Of a DNA stretch of 64,000 bases, positions 41,287 through 53,550 are shown piece by piece. The notes under the pieces were generated by a model. The model saw only the letters and a program-made list of their open reading frames with translations. It ran no database searches and was not told where the DNA came from. Both the position numbers and the translations under genes were made by a program. The stretch lies in contig MU385786.1 of assembly GCA_022497155.1 (NCBI GenBank), positions 62,001 to 126,000 on the forward strand, given 5' to 3'. This stretch comes from Whalleya microplaca. Taxonomy: Eukaryota > Ascomycota > Sordariomycetes > Xylariales > Xylariaceae. Position 1 is the first letter of the stretch, and each line of letters opens with the position of its first letter.

Positions 41287-41635
41287 AAAGGGGTGTCAGG
41301 GGATATGGTGTATGGGGAATGCTCATTTTGTTTTACAGTGCCTTCTTGAGAGCGGTTGCTTTCAGGGCATAACGGCGTTTAGGAAATATTGCGTGGCTCA
41401 GGAACGGAGTTCACGGGAGATACCCAACAGTTCTGGAGGAAGATGGGTACTTACCTGGTCTTGTATCTTACGATTCATATCTTAGACTGAATAGAGGCCT
41501 CGCGGGCCAGAATATGCGATGAGTTTGGAGTGCAATATCATTGACAGCTCGTCTTATTACCGACTTATTTCTGTTGACTATAGTGTGTAACCCAAACACG
41601 ATTGGTAGACCAACTGCGCACTATGCTGACCTTAC
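41287..41635. other. Convergent 3' intergenic spacer
   Basis: About 350 bp between the 3' ends of two convergent genes. No feature supported. Confidence 0.6.
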
Positions 41636-43083
41636 CTAGAGTTTGAAGTCCGCATTTGTCTTCTCCCATCCCTGCGAAGTGGGCTGCGTCTCAGCTACAC
41701 GTTCTGCCAACTGCAGCTTCAAGTTCTTGTGTCTATCAGTGCAGAGCTCATACATGGTCGTTAGATTGAACAGCAAGGTATGAGACGTCTGGCCCGCATC
41801 TACCTGACGCTCCAGGATATCACGCCCCTAATAGCCATAAATGTCAGTTGAAACACTCATCTTAGGGAGTTCAGTTTAGGTGAATACCTCAGTCATTTTC
41901 CCAGTGTAAAGCAAGCAAACCGCCAAGTTAACGCCAATCATCTCATCATGCACCTCGTTTCCTTCCATGGAATCCTGTAATGCCCTCCACTTCTGCAGCG
42001 CAGACTCGTGTTCCCCATCCGCCATATCCGCCAGCGCACTGACGACCTGTTCGCCCGTCTCGCCGCCCTTGCCATCCCTCACGCACCACCTCGCGGCCTC
42101 GACATCGCCCAGATGTAGCCACAGCAGCGCACGGCTGAGCCTCCCGTCGCCAACCCTTGCATTCCCGTTCCGGTCCCCCAGCGTCGCGAGATGTTCCGCC
42201 GCACCAGCAAGATCATCCATCTCCACCAGCGCCCCCGCAACCTTGATACCCAGCTCCGCGAGCCTCCGCTTCCACAGCTCAGTCGCGGAATGATCGTGCG
42301 CCTTGGCCGCCTTCGCGATCTCCACGCGCGCCTCACGGGCTAGTTCGTAGTAGCTCATGACAGCGCGCCTAGGATCGCTGAACCCGATGGCCTGCAGTCT
42401 GACGCCCAAGATGCGCAATTCCCACGGGACAAGGTGGGCGCCAGTCAGAGGATCCAAGTAGACGGCCGCATTAAGGTCTTCGAGAGCCTTAGACTCGTGA
42501 GCCGCGAGCGCCGTGGCGTCAATGAGGCACAGACACGCTAGGCGCGTGTACAGGAGGCCAAAGATGCGGGTGTGATCCGCAGGGTCCACGGGCGGGTGCG
42601 CGGCCGCCATCGTCGCGGAAACCGGACTGCTAGTCAGGGCTTGCACGGCGGTGATGGCGGCCGCGCGGAAGTGGCCCTTGGCCAGGAGCTCCGGGATGGG
42701 CGTCTCGGGCGCGGGCTGTCTGGAGGGGTGGCGGAAGGGGGTCGGGATGGTTAGTGGTGAGAGCTGGTGGTAGATCTCGGGCTTCAGCAGGAAGGAGAAG
42801 TCCTTCGATGTCACCGGCGCTGTGGGCAGCCCCGGAGATCTTGGCGTCGGCGTTCGGACCCGGGACTGGCTCGCCCGTGGGCTACCTGGTCGACTCGAAC
42901 TGAGACGGGCCGCCAATTGGGGTGATAGCGGGGAGGGTATGGGAGCTCTATGTGCTCATGATAAGCCTACGTGAAGCCTCTGAAAATATGTAAAACTTAC
43001 TCATCTGTGTCGAGAGGACCCTTTGTCGACGACCTAGGTCGAGAAGCTAGAGATCGAAAAAAGTCAGTGAATGGCATGTTCAT
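41636..43083 (-). CDS. TRAPP complex subunit 12-like (TRAPPC12) TPR protein
   Basis: Model: complement(join(41636..41827,41888..42947,43001..43083)), 444 aa; introns of 60 and 53 nt with GTATTC and GTAAGT donors. The start ATG is at 43083 (MNMPFTDFF). A Pro/Ser/Arg-rich N-terminal ~65 residues leads to LLKPEIYHQLSPLTIPTPFR, then a helical-repeat (TPR-like) region rich in Ala/Leu with ALEDLNAAVYLD and RAVMSYYELAREA. The C-terminal LFNLTTMYELCTDRHKNLK is the family's most typical segment. TRAPPC12 belongs to the TRAPP tethering complex that acts in ER-to-Golgi traffic in animals; filamentous fungi keep a shorter form. The last exon is short (63 codons) but needed for the conserved C-terminus. 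Assignment is from motif resemblance, not from alignment. Confidence 0.8.
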
Positions 43084-44559
43084 CTAAAGAAAGATGTATT
43101 CATGTGCGCTTAGATAGACGACTGCGGGATCGTGAACGAGAAGCATTTGGGACAAGACGGTAGAAGAGGACATCATTAGGTGGAATCGTCTCACTACTGA
43201 GACGGAGACTGCCATCTTCGGTATTTCACAGCTGCTTCTTAAGCTCTGTTTGTTTGCTGCTGTGTGACTGCAGATTCGAATGTGGGCATGGGCAATTCTA
43301 TCTACTTACGTCTCGCACCTGACTTGTTTCTTGTGTGGCCCTGTATGGAAGAATTCCTTTGCAATGATTGATCCATGATCGGCGTATCAGTATGAAATGG
43401 TTGAGTTCATCGCGGAAGCTGCAATGAGCTGACGTTTAATCCGTCCCTTCGGATAAAGTTCGGCAAATCCCTCCTACTACCTTCCATCAGCATGTCATCA
43501 AGTCATGCATACACACGTGGTAGCACGATATTCTACTATACAACATAAAATTAGGCCACATTTTCATAGTTAAGTCCTAGCAAAAATATTACAACATATG
43601 GTATACATTTCCTGAAGCTAGGTGTGGTGTTGCTTTAAATCCGCTCCGGTACTATTGTCTATCACTACATGATCATGGCAAAGCATATCATAATCCGACC
43701 TCTACCTGTCAAAGTCCAATAAAACGAATGCACAGACAAAGATAATTGCAATGCTACCTTTTCTCCAGTTAAGTATTCTCGTCGGAGCTCCAGGGACATT
43801 GCTGTCTCGGAGCCTTGAAGCAGATTATATGTGTATATCAAGTTATCAACTAGCTACAAGCTTGGCATAGGTACATGACACTCGACTAGTAAATGGAAAG
43901 CTGATGGCATCCTTTCTTGGTAGCTGAGAATGCCAGCAAAAGTTCGATTTATTCAATTAGAAAACTGATGATTAGCTGTGTCTCCGAAGGGCACATTGGT
44001 ATACCATGGCTCGGTGATGGTAGGCTTTATAGCTCTCTAACAACGTATCAGCAATCACACGATTCATTTAAGGCCCATGTATGTTCTAACTAGTATCTAA
44101 TATCGTATCTGAAGCATGCCTTGCAATATTCGCGTATAATAGTACCTACCTTGTGCATAAACTTCCTACCTAGCCAGTTCGATAGATATCACGAAGTACT
44201 AAGCTTCGGCTTTAGGATGACAGATGCATCATCTGACACTCATTCTGTTATCGCACTAACTCATATCTTCAGCTGGTCGTTGAAGGTCATTCTAGAACAT
44301 CCTGTGCAGTACCAGGTGCTCTGTTATTCAGTTACCACAGAATGACAAAAGCTAAGAGAGCACATGCATTTGTTCCTGTTGCCTCATCACTTTTTCGTAG
44401 GGGCCCTGGTCTAGAAATGAAGGAAATGATTCTCAGATTTCATTAGTTGTAATCCCCTTATTTCCCACAGCATTTCCTTGCAATGGGCATATACCATCCT
44501 ATTAGGCTCTCATTCCCCTATGGCCTCGGCTAGTGAACTATATAGATATCGGTAGATGA
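43084..44559. other. TA-rich intergenic region, no gene seen
   Basis: About 1.5 kb; the first 250 bases are the promoter of the TRAPPC12-like gene. The rest is AT-rich, with no supported coding or RNA feature. Confidence 0.5.
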
Positions 44560-45111
44560 CTAGGGACCCATTATAACTTCTCTTTTAACCACAAAGACTT
44601 TGTGATGGGACATTTTTGAAAATAGTGACAGGCACCCATCATCATTAATTTTCCATAGAAATTTCGAAGTACCCGGGTTTTCTTCATGTGCCCAGTCCTT
44701 ATCGCCTTTCCAGGAGATCATGAACATGGCGAAAGTCTTCATAACCCACTCATTAGCCATTTGGACATTGGAATATAATTGAGGTCCTGCATATAGAAAT
44801 TCTGGTCCGTGGATATGCATGGCAGCATATACGGCATCGGGATCCGAGGGCGTTGACGTCGTCGTTTTCCACAGTGCGTGAAAGATCGATGCTGGATAGT
44901 GCGGCACAAGAGAAATCTCTTTCTCTCCTAAGATACATGTAAGTAAAGGTAAGTTCAAGCGCTCAACATACTTACTAATCTTAAATTCCTCCAAGATTTC
45001 CCTGGGTGGGCCGAATATATTCCGTGGAGTATACACGGGAAAGTTCACGGGAGAGTTCACGGGAGAGTGTGCTGTCGTAGGTGCTGCCTGGCCGAATGGT
45101 GGAGTATCCAT
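44560..45111 (-). CDS. Orphan hypothetical protein (167 aa after splicing)
   Basis: Model: complement(join(44560..44927,44976..45111)). The 48-nt intron has a good donor (GTAAGTATG) and acceptor (CTTAG); its length is a multiple of three, so the unspliced frame is also open and would add 16 residues. The start at 45111 is the first ATG in frame. The N-terminus has a short SPVN-type repeat encoded by two to three copies of a 15-bp unit (near 45035-45070). The rest reads like a folded globular domain: VPHYPASIFHALWKTT, then DAVYAAMHIHGPEFLYAGP. No family is recognised and no signal peptide is seen. It lies alone in a TA-rich, gene-poor region, so it may be lineage-specific. Confidence 0.5.
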   Translation of the reverse strand: MDTPPFGQAAPTTAHSPVNSPVNFPVYTPRNIFGPPREILEEFKISKYVERLNLPLLTCILGEKEISLVPHYPASIFHALWKTTTSTPSDPDAVYAAMHIHGPEFLYAGPQLYSNVQMANEWVMKTFAMFMISWKGDKDWAHEENPGTSKFLWKINDDGCLSLFSKMSHHKVFVVKREVIMGP

Positions 45112-45129
45112 GGTGGAGTGTGCTGTCAA

Positions 45130-45696
45130 CTATCGGATTGGTGTGGATGGTAAGCATACCTACTGGCAAAAGGTGATTTACATAGTTGTGGATGCTGAGG
45201 ATCTTACCTTTATGTATGTAGGTAATCCAGTAGACTTATCTTTCTGGCGTTGAATAAATAGGTGAAGGAGGATAGAAGTTCACGAGTGTGCAGCACTCCC
45301 AAGTTATATCGAAATGATTTGTTTGTGTTGTTGGAGGTGTTGGTTGTAAGGGATTCTTTCTTCCCCTGGTGATTGCTGATATAAAATTGCACAGGTGACA
45401 TATGTGTCATGGGGCAAACTACCCGAAGACTGGCAATGACTCAGGCATTTTGGTATGACAGCCTGAAATTCGAACAGTATTACTGTCATTTTTTTCAATT
45501 AACACATCCCATATACCAGTTCAAGAGATCTCACTCTCAAAAACATCACATTTGTTCGCAGGAAATAACTTTCACTTCTCCTATCTGAGCTTACCCTACT
45601 CAACATAATTAGCAGGAATATTTTGGGTATTGGATCTCTAATGATGACAGGGACAGTAACACCCTAATGTAGATGAAGGCACTCTTTGTCACATGG
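45130..45696. other. TA-rich spacer, no gene seen
   Basis: The promoter side of the orphan gene and AT-rich sequence without supported features. Confidence 0.5.
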
Positions 45697-46063
45697 GGAT
45701 TGGAGCCAAGACCTGTTGGAAGCCATACAAGATGCAGGAATGCATATATTGGGTACTGTTGGCTGTTATTCGTTCATGTTGGCTGTCCTTTGCTACATGT
45801 ACTGTTAGCTGTTATTCATTATTGTTGGAATGTGTGACTACCTAACAAAGGTATGAAAGCCTAACGGCGGCTATGTCAGCAACAAGATATGTATCAGGAA
45901 TACGTACTATTAAGGATGGTATATGTAAGGACCTATTGCCTCCCATTAGAAGTAGGAAGCCAGCAGGTACCTAGAGGCCATAGAGAGGTTAATAGCTAAA
46001 TTGATGTGTCCTAAGCCTTACATAAGACCTTGTTATACTCTGCCGGCGTCATAAAGTCCAACA
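45697..46063. mobile_element. Solo LTR (45823-46063) of a retrotransposon with upstream repeat sequence (copy B)
   Basis: Bases 45823-46063 (241 bp) begin TGTTGGA and end TCCAACA, giving 7-bp perfect inverted ends of the TG...CA type found on LTRs. The flanking pentamers ATTAT and TTTAT differ at one base and may be a worn 5-bp target duplication. The 126 bases before it (from GGAGCCAAGACC) are shared with the copy at 33413-33745, so either internal element sequence is retained upstream or the LTR sits in a larger repeat. No gag or pol coding is nearby. LTR boundaries of this style are common in fungal Copia elements; superfamily is not proven. Confidence 0.65.
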
Positions 46064-49000
46064 TTTATTCATCAAGATCAAACATCCCGTCCCTGTTCAT
46101 GCAATTTTTACCAAGCACAAGACAGTTTACTCTATATTATACGGTCCTTGTGGTTTTGTTTCCTTTGGATAAACCTACACGAACTATAGCTTCAATGATA
46201 CTTTAATGTTCTCATTTGCAGTGGGGCGCTAGCTACCAAGAGCAAAGAGTGGCGAAGCCTACTCGACGGTGGCCCCATAACCATGCTTTATTTTCATCGT
46301 GAGCTCGTAGCTATCTAGAAAGAACACTATACTAGGATATAATAGACGTATATATCTATAATGGAGTGAGTATATAAAAGCATAGAATGCACTATGTCAA
46401 GCTTGACTAACGGAAAACCGTGAATACGTAAGTTACGGAAGCATCAAGGGAAGTCTGTATTAAGTAGCCACTCCCTCTTATGATCTTAGTTTACCCCTTG
46501 TATCTCACCAGTTAGTACATGTCTAGGTATCATGGGCTCCTATACGAAAGAGGGCGATGTGCTATAGGAGTTAGGGTATTCGCGATATAAAACACGAGTT
46601 GATAGGACGTAGTAAAGGTTTGATATGTAGTAAAGACTCCAATTCTCATGTTTATATGTGCGAAGTCTGGGTATATTAGTGTATGCTGGAGTGATTAAGT
46701 CTGGAGACGAGAAGTTGTCATAATAAAGGCAGCTGGTTATACGCCCGGCATAAATTCTACCCATGACACTTTCTAATAGCTACCATGGTACTCTCAACCT
46801 GCGTCTTATTTAACTTTTATGAATTCCCTTTTCTTCTAGAGCTTCGGATAACAGCAGTTCCTGTTAAGATACTCCAATAGGGTCGGCGCGAGGCCTACGT
46901 ATGACCACCGCATGTATATAAATGAAGGGACATCTGCCCTCTATAGCTTAACCTTGCACTAGAAACTATGTTCCTAAATACTTTGTCCCATATTAGTAGT
47001 TCTGAGAGCATACTACCTGACAGGAACTTCAGAACAACGGAGGAAAGGCCATTTAAAAAAAGCACCAATAAATTTAAGTTCACAAGTCAGTCATGATCAC
47101 GGCAGCGGCTGAGTGAAGATTGCACGCACAATAGCTGCAATAGATCTTTGTATAGATTGAGGCTCTGATATCCTAAGCCATGTAACCAATGGCAGCTATA
47201 ATTCAAATTTCATTCTACAATTGCATGCAGATCTTACTTGTGGCAGTCGAAAGCCACGTGTTGGGCACCTAAAGTAGGTCTTACTAGTTCGAAGTCTATT
47301 TTATAGCAGGTAGGATGGATACACGTAAAACCTCAATACATAAAACCTCGCGTATGTAATACTTCATATATGTAACGCCTCAAATATGTAATACCTCAAT
47401 ACATTGGCAACTTCACACGGACAATAGTGGCATACTACCAAAATCCGGGAACCCACCTGCCAATACATGTAAGATTGTATGCCATTTCTAACTATATACC
47501 TTAAATGCACCTAGGTTTGAAATATGTAAATCCGTCAACTGTGATATATAGATATATATATTTGCCTATCTACGGACCGAAGAAGAGCTCGGTATTGTTT
47601 TAGGGAATCCTGCCATATGTTAACTTAGTACCTATTTTATGACGACTCAATCTCTTAGGTCACGGGAGGTGGTGGACTTCCTTGTGCTAAGTCAGGGGGT
47701 TAAAAGCTATAGATTTGGCCAACATACGTGGCGAGGAACGCATCAATTTTCTCATCCACATTCAATACTTTATTGTGAAGCATAAGAGGAAACAAGGTGA
47801 GACGTGGTAATTCCTAAACTCGTAGATAGCGAGGAGATAGCGCGATGCTTCCATGATTATTCGAGTCAAAAAGGCGCGGTGACCATCTAAGATAACTAAC
47901 TGATCGAAATATGCATTAATACACGTAAGTTCTCGGTTGATTCTTTGCAAACGCGTGCCTCCGAGTGCCCACTAAGTCCCTGCTAATCGACAATACTATC
48001 GAGAATTATGCAAGGGAGAAGTCTATTCGCTTGACCTAAGGACTCTACCACGTAATCCAAGGCTGTTTCTTTCTCGCGATCCCCTCACATCCACTACTAT
48101 TAGCGCAGGACGCAGATCGCCGTTTTTGGTTCAGCCGTCTTCTACGCACACCAGGAATCCTCTTCGTACCACAGGTATTAAAGTTGGGAGAATAAAGGGT
48201 CGAACGTCGCCAACAACGTCATCCGCTTTGACATTTTACTGGCCGAACATCGACGTTTAGGTTCGTGATCCTGAATTTATAGCTCGCCTCTTCTAGCGTT
48301 GGTGCCGGATATGATCTCCCTAGATCGAAATCACCACTGAAACGCGAGAGGAGTTGCGTCACCAAGGGGTAGATACCATGGTACCATGGCGACGCGCCAT
48401 CGAACCGGTTATTAGATGGACGATGCTTTGACCTGAACTACAATATGCTTCAACAACATGACTTAGAGCATCTTTTCGAACACTTAGTGGCAAATTAAAG
48501 CCCGTGTAGATAGTAGCTTACGTAGTACGCCGTCGAACATGGTGATATTATGTTTTTGTTGCTTGGCCGATGAAAGGTTATTTTGCTCATATTGCGCGGT
48601 ACAAACTGGGTTTGGTAGAGACGCGTTCAATCAACTGTCGGAGGAGAAGCTAAAGTATGGTTTGGCCTGCAGAATATGAACCTACTTGTGTGTATATATA
48701 TGTTATAGCGTGGTGCGTATGGGTTAATTAGTCTGATGAACGCGTACCTCTAGTGCTGTGTGACCAGATACTTGACCTGAATAGGGGGCTGGCCTGGGGC
48801 TATGACGATGTTCCCGAGTGTTCATTCTATCTTAGATATGGACTGCTGACGCAGTAGGTAAAGTACAGCATACGTAACGTCCGGTTATGGGTATAGCTTA
48901 GGCGCTGGAGTGTGGCTTGCTGGGTGTCTCTGGATGATACAATATGCTACAAATTAAGTTTGTATAGCTGGTAAAGATTATGACGAGAAGCTACAAGGAA

Positions 49001-49625
49001 GGTACTCTCATAAGTATACGGAACATCTATTTGTTGGGGTTCCTTCCCCGTACATAGGGCGGATAGTCGGGGTACCATTCACAAGACGATGTGGAAAGGG
49101 GAACATACGAACTCCCTGGAGAGCAAAGGCAAACTTCTGCACAACCAGTTGTATCATGAACTAATTGCGCTATATGGCATTTTTCCAACCTTCCAACATC
49201 ATAGTTTCGATGATATCTGACCTCCCATGCCACTCGCCGCTAGTTGAGTCAACAGTTGTTATTCCACTGGTATTTGCCTTTCCTAGTATATTTCGTAACC
49301 TCTCCTGTGGTACGTATGCTAGTTGGACGGCGGTTCGACCTCTGTCACATAGTCTTCACTTTCTCCTCACACCGAATATAAATACCCGCCCCTCTTTCAC
49401 ACATTCACTTTTCTCTCCTAGCAAACATATATACCCATCTTTCTTCCGAAACCATTCAGCTTTCGAGTGTTATTCCAACCTGTCAACATCTATAATTGGT
49501 TCCTCACCTAAAGGCATCGAACTATTTGTTGAATAATTCCTCCCCCACTTGACAGTGTTATCGCCATCGCTAATCTGCCATCGGCCAGCACCTATAGCTT
49601 TCCCAAATACCATCGCATCATCGAT
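46064..49625. other. TA-rich gene-poor stretch
   Basis: About 3.6 kb without supported genes. It holds the 16-bp tandem repeat at 47326-47404 (listed separately) and a CCATGGTACCATGG palindrome near 48379. The last 350 bases turn C/T-rich and form the promoter of the gene at 49626. Confidence 0.5.
47326..47404. repeat. Five tandem copies of a degenerate 16-bp unit
   Basis: Units of the form TAAnACCTCAATATG (15, 16, 16, 16 and 16 bp) run head to tail from 47326 to 47404. The differences between units are mainly C/T and A/G changes. The array lies in TA-rich, gene-poor DNA. Confidence 0.7.
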
Positions 49626-52480
49626 ATGGCGGACGCTATATTCACACCAGCCGACGAGCTGCCACGTATCTCGTCAACCACAACGCCCCGGACAATCCCA
49701 GGAGCCCATAACCCCGACCGAGACTTGCCATCGGAACTCGTCGTCGCCAAAGCCGCAGATTTCATCCGATCCCCCCACGATGATGGTAATCTGGTGTCTT
49801 GCTTTTCGCACCCCGCGTACGCGTACGAGGACCTATCGAACCGCAGCGGCGTCAAGGCCACGTGGGTGAAGCACCTTACGGTGCACAACTACCTTCCCTC
49901 GTTCCAGGCATTGCCGGGCACCGAGCAGGGCCGGTATCAACTGGCCACCACGGTCATGAGACAGACAGAGAGCGACCGCGACATGAAGGCGGCGGGAATT
50001 CTCCAGAGGTTCCGCAGAACGCTACAGCTGGGCAGGGTATACGGGCTTACCGCCCTTCAAAAGCACACGGAGGCCGAGAGACGTTTCCGTGCGGCCAATG
50101 CGAACGCCAACGTTCTGGACCTCTTGAGACAGAGAGGGCGGAGGCTCGTCGGGAAGATCGACGAGTTCGAGAGGGAAACCAAGGAGGCTATCCATGCGCT
50201 CAAGAAGCATTTCGCCTCTAAGGGACCCTCGAGACTGCAGCGGCAGGATGTCGAAGCCCACAAGAGCAATTTCCCGACGCCTTGTGGCCAAGCGGCGGCT
50301 GTTCTCGTCCTTCAACCGGATAAGTGGTTCAGTGAGTAACACCCCTATTTATTTGTTCATTCTCCCATCCTGTTCCAGACGTGTCAAGTTTCTCCCATGA
50401 TATATTTGGGAGGCAGACACTTCTGAGATAGGTTTTCGAGCTACCAACAATCCTCCAAACTATACAAAAGAAGCATACTGACTCTGAATACCACAGTGGG
50501 ACATGTGCCAGGCGACCCGATCTTTCGCATCGTGGATGCGCCTAATGATATGGCGTGGGCAATGGACGATACTGACATCAGCCCATCTTTCAGCATCCCA
50601 GACTTCGATCTGGACCCAGAATACTGGTACCGGCTGAGATACGAAGGGATCGTGCCGTTCAGCCCGCAGGAGCTGAGCTTCAGGCTGAGGGACAGCGTCT
50701 ACGGGCCGTTCCTCAAGATGGTCATCGCAACGCTGGCGTTCAACCCCGCCGACCCGGAGGCGGACGTGCCGGAGCTGCTGCGGGAGTGCGAGGCGATGAT
50801 CGGAGAGCGGGAGACGACGCCGCCGAAGGAGGCCACCTACGGCAGCGCGTACCTACAACTGCTCCAGAAGATCTGGGTCGTCAAGTACGGCCCGCAGCCG
50901 ACGGCGCGGGCGCTGCCGCGGTTCCTCCAGGCGCAGTTCCGGAGCTGCCGCTTCCGGATCGGCGAGCTATGCTGGATCCTGTACAACATGCACCCGCACC
51001 ATCCGATCAAGAACCTCTACGTTAATTGCGAGTGGCTCGTGAAGGCGATGGTCGGGCATGACATCCGGACCATGGCACAGCTGTACCTGGCCAAGAAGCT
51101 GTTCCCGGAGGCCAAGAAGCAGCTCGAAAAGGGCGGCATGGAGAACGTCTTCTTCTACAGAAGCGATACGACCGTTCGGCCTGTGCAGTCGGTAAGTCGG
51201 ATTTCACGTTATTTGCTAAGTCATCCCGTTCTGAGTTTCTGTCGGCCAAGACGGTCTACACCTTATGTCTACGTGGCGAATACTTTATTTCGTCTACGTC
51301 GATTATGTAATCATCATGAAAAACGACTCTGGGGATTCTCGGGATATGTCGGGATGATGGATTCCATGCCTTCCTCGGTAGGCAGCCAGGCTACACCTGC
51401 CCGTAGCTGCGCAGGTGGTGCCAGGTGACATCCACGGTGTGCGCGGGCTGGGAGAATTATTGATCCACCTCATTTCATCTTTTTCTGCCATCGTCAATTC
51501 AAACCATCAATTCGAAGGAACCGAAGCTAATAAACTCTACCGCGAACCAGGTTGTCCCAACGCTTGCCGACGTCTACAACCACAAGTGTGAGAACCAGAT
51601 CTGGACGCTTGCGAATCTCGAAACGCTATCCGACGCAGCGGCTGAGGTCTATTATACAGCAACCAGCCTCTTGTCTGATGCCAATAATATCCCCGGCGTC
51701 GACACTGCACCAGTCCCCGTTGCATTTGCCCTCACTGAACCCGGTACCGCCACTCCTGCACCAGTCGCAACCACTGCTGCACCCGTCGCAACCACTGCTG
51801 CACCCGTCGTAACCACTCCTGCACCAGTCACAGGAAGCAATCCCGCCGCAGTTGGAAACTCCGCCAGCAGCGAAGGCCAAGCTGTCCAACCTACTACAGT
51901 GACCGCAGCGCCCGCGCCCTCGCCTGCCAGATCTACCATAGTAGTCGCAGCGCCAACAGCTGCAAGGCCTCCTACGGTAGCCGCAGCGCCCACACCTGCC
52001 CAGCCCACGCAGAAGCGCAAGAGAGTCGAGGAACAAAGCCATCAGTCTGGCCCTGGACGCCCACAGCCACCGCAGCCCACTGGAGCGAACAACGGTATAG
52101 CTCCGCCGCCCCAGAAGCGAGGACGAGGTCGACCGCCTAAAAACAGACAGGAGAACAACGGACCGTCTGACAACACACTACCTACCCCGAGTATAACGCC
52201 GCCATCATCGGGCTTTCCTCCGCAGTATTCCGCTCCCCGTCCGCAGTTTTCGCGTTACCCTCCGCAAGTTTCGGCTGTCCCTCAACAGTTCTCGCAACCT
52301 CCTCCGCCCACTTTAGCGCCACATCCGCAGTTCTCAGGTGCCTTTCAACAGCATTCGGCCCCTCCTACGCCGTTTCTGGCTCCCACACCTCAATTTTCGA
52401 GAGCCCCTCCGCAGTTCTCAGGACCTCCCCCGCAGTTCCCGGGACCCCCTCCGCAAGATTTTCCCTACAGCTCCTCCTAA
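49626..52480 (+). CDS. AT-hook protein with proline-rich tail, function unknown (776 aa)
   Basis: Model: join(49626..50331,50497..51191,51551..52480); introns of 165 and 359 nt, frame continuous through both. Residues 1-235 include a basic helical stretch (LQRFRRTLQLGRVYGLTALQKHTEAERRFR) and a coiled-coil-like segment. The middle exon encodes a structured region with WCW-like elements (ELCWILYNMHPHHPIKNLYVNCEW). The last exon starts VVPTLADVYNHKCENQIW, then turns into Ala/Pro/Thr repeats (ATTAAPVATTAAPV), one AT-hook core (KRGRGRPPKNRQ, near 52115) and a Pro/Gln/Phe tail with repeated PPQFS units. The AT-hook indicates minor-groove DNA binding, so a chromatin role is likely but not proven. 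The long second intron could hide a small extra exon. No named family recognised. Confidence 0.7.
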
Positions 52481-52585
52481 ACCCTAGAAGGGCAAGAAAG
52501 TAGCCCGTGCGAAGTCTGCCCCATCTTCTCTGGCACGCCGATTAACTAAACTCCGGTCTCGATCTCCTTGTTCCATTCCTCCACG

Positions 52586-53212
52586 ATGTTCGCCCCTCGA
52601 TTCCGAGGCCTCTTCACGAGGCTCTCGACAGCGAGCCCATGCTCATGTAAATCGTCTGCTCCTACCATTTCCAACACCACTTTCCGGCATATCGCTCCCG
52701 CGACTTCGATTTCATCCCATTTCCTAGTACCTGGCTTTTCGTCATCGATGCACACGACCGCGCCGAAGCAGTACGCCGTCCCCGCCAAGGGCGGCAAGTC
52801 CGCCTCTAAGAAGTCGAAGAGGACGCCGAAGAAGGGCAAGGCGGACCTCCCCGACCCGCGCATCGTCAACCTCAAGTCGTCCATGCCGCGCCGCGTGCCC
52901 GCGCCCCTGCGCTTCGCCCGCAACCGATACCTGCGCCACTGGACCATCCACCGCGCGTGGCAGCTGCATCTGCGCAAGGAGCGCATCCGGGAGGAGCACG
53001 AGCTGGAACGCATGTACCAGGGGATGCACAACGCCTGCGAGGAGCTGCGCAAGACTAGCGGCCCCGGCACCCGCGACGAGGGATACCTGTACCGCCTCGC
53101 CATGGAGAAGAAGGGCGTGTACGGCCACAACGGCGTCCCCATCGAGTACGCACGACCGCAGACCGAGACGCCGGCGCGCGAGCCTTGGAACCATGGTTGG
53201 ACACGGTTATAA
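52586..53212 (+). CDS. Mitochondrial large-subunit ribosomal protein mL40 (MRPL28-like)
   Basis: Single exon, 208 aa, from ATG 52586 (CCACGATGTTC). Upstream in-frame codons 52568-52585 have no ATG, so this start is preferred. The first ~60 residues are Arg/Ser/Thr-rich without acidic residues, fitting a mitochondrial presequence. Then come a basic linker (KGGKSASKKSKRTPKKGK), the block RYLRHWTIHRAWQLHLRKERIREEHELERMY and a C-terminal GVPIEYARPQTETPAREPWNHGWTR. These features match fungal mL40 of the mitoribosome large subunit. It lies 105 bp after the AT-hook gene on the same strand. Assignment is by motif resemblance. Confidence 0.75.
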   Translation: MFAPRFRGLFTRLSTASPCSCKSSAPTISNTTFRHIAPATSISSHFLVPGFSSSMHTTAPKQYAVPAKGGKSASKKSKRTPKKGKADLPDPRIVNLKSSMPRRVPAPLRFARNRYLRHWTIHRAWQLHLRKERIREEHELERMYQGMHNACEELRKTSGPGTRDEGYLYRLAMEKKGVYGHNGVPIEYARPQTETPAREPWNHGWTRL

Positions 53213-53550
53213 TCTTGGCCTTTGTATATAGAGGTTGTTATGGCATATATCCCCTGGTTTAAGAAAGGAGGAAAAAGAAGAGAGAGAAACGACGAAAACG
53301 AGGAAGGGAAAAAATAGATGTCTGTACTATATGCTTCCCCAGCGACATCACGAGGCATGATATGCATGAAATTCTCCCCCGTCATGTTATTATATAGATT
53401 AGTGGTCTCAGGGCAATGGTCTCCGTGTTCAGGACGTGTTGCTGTCACTCATACATTGGTACTGCGCGTTGTTCCATACCCCCGATAGACCTCAAATAGA
53501 CATCAAGAATCAAGAATCATCATTATTTGTATACGTACGCTTCTCATTCT
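53213..53550. other. 3' flank of the mL40 gene
   Basis: Purine-rich (GGAAAAAGAAGAGAGAG) near 53270 and AT-rich afterwards. No gene. Confidence 0.5.
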
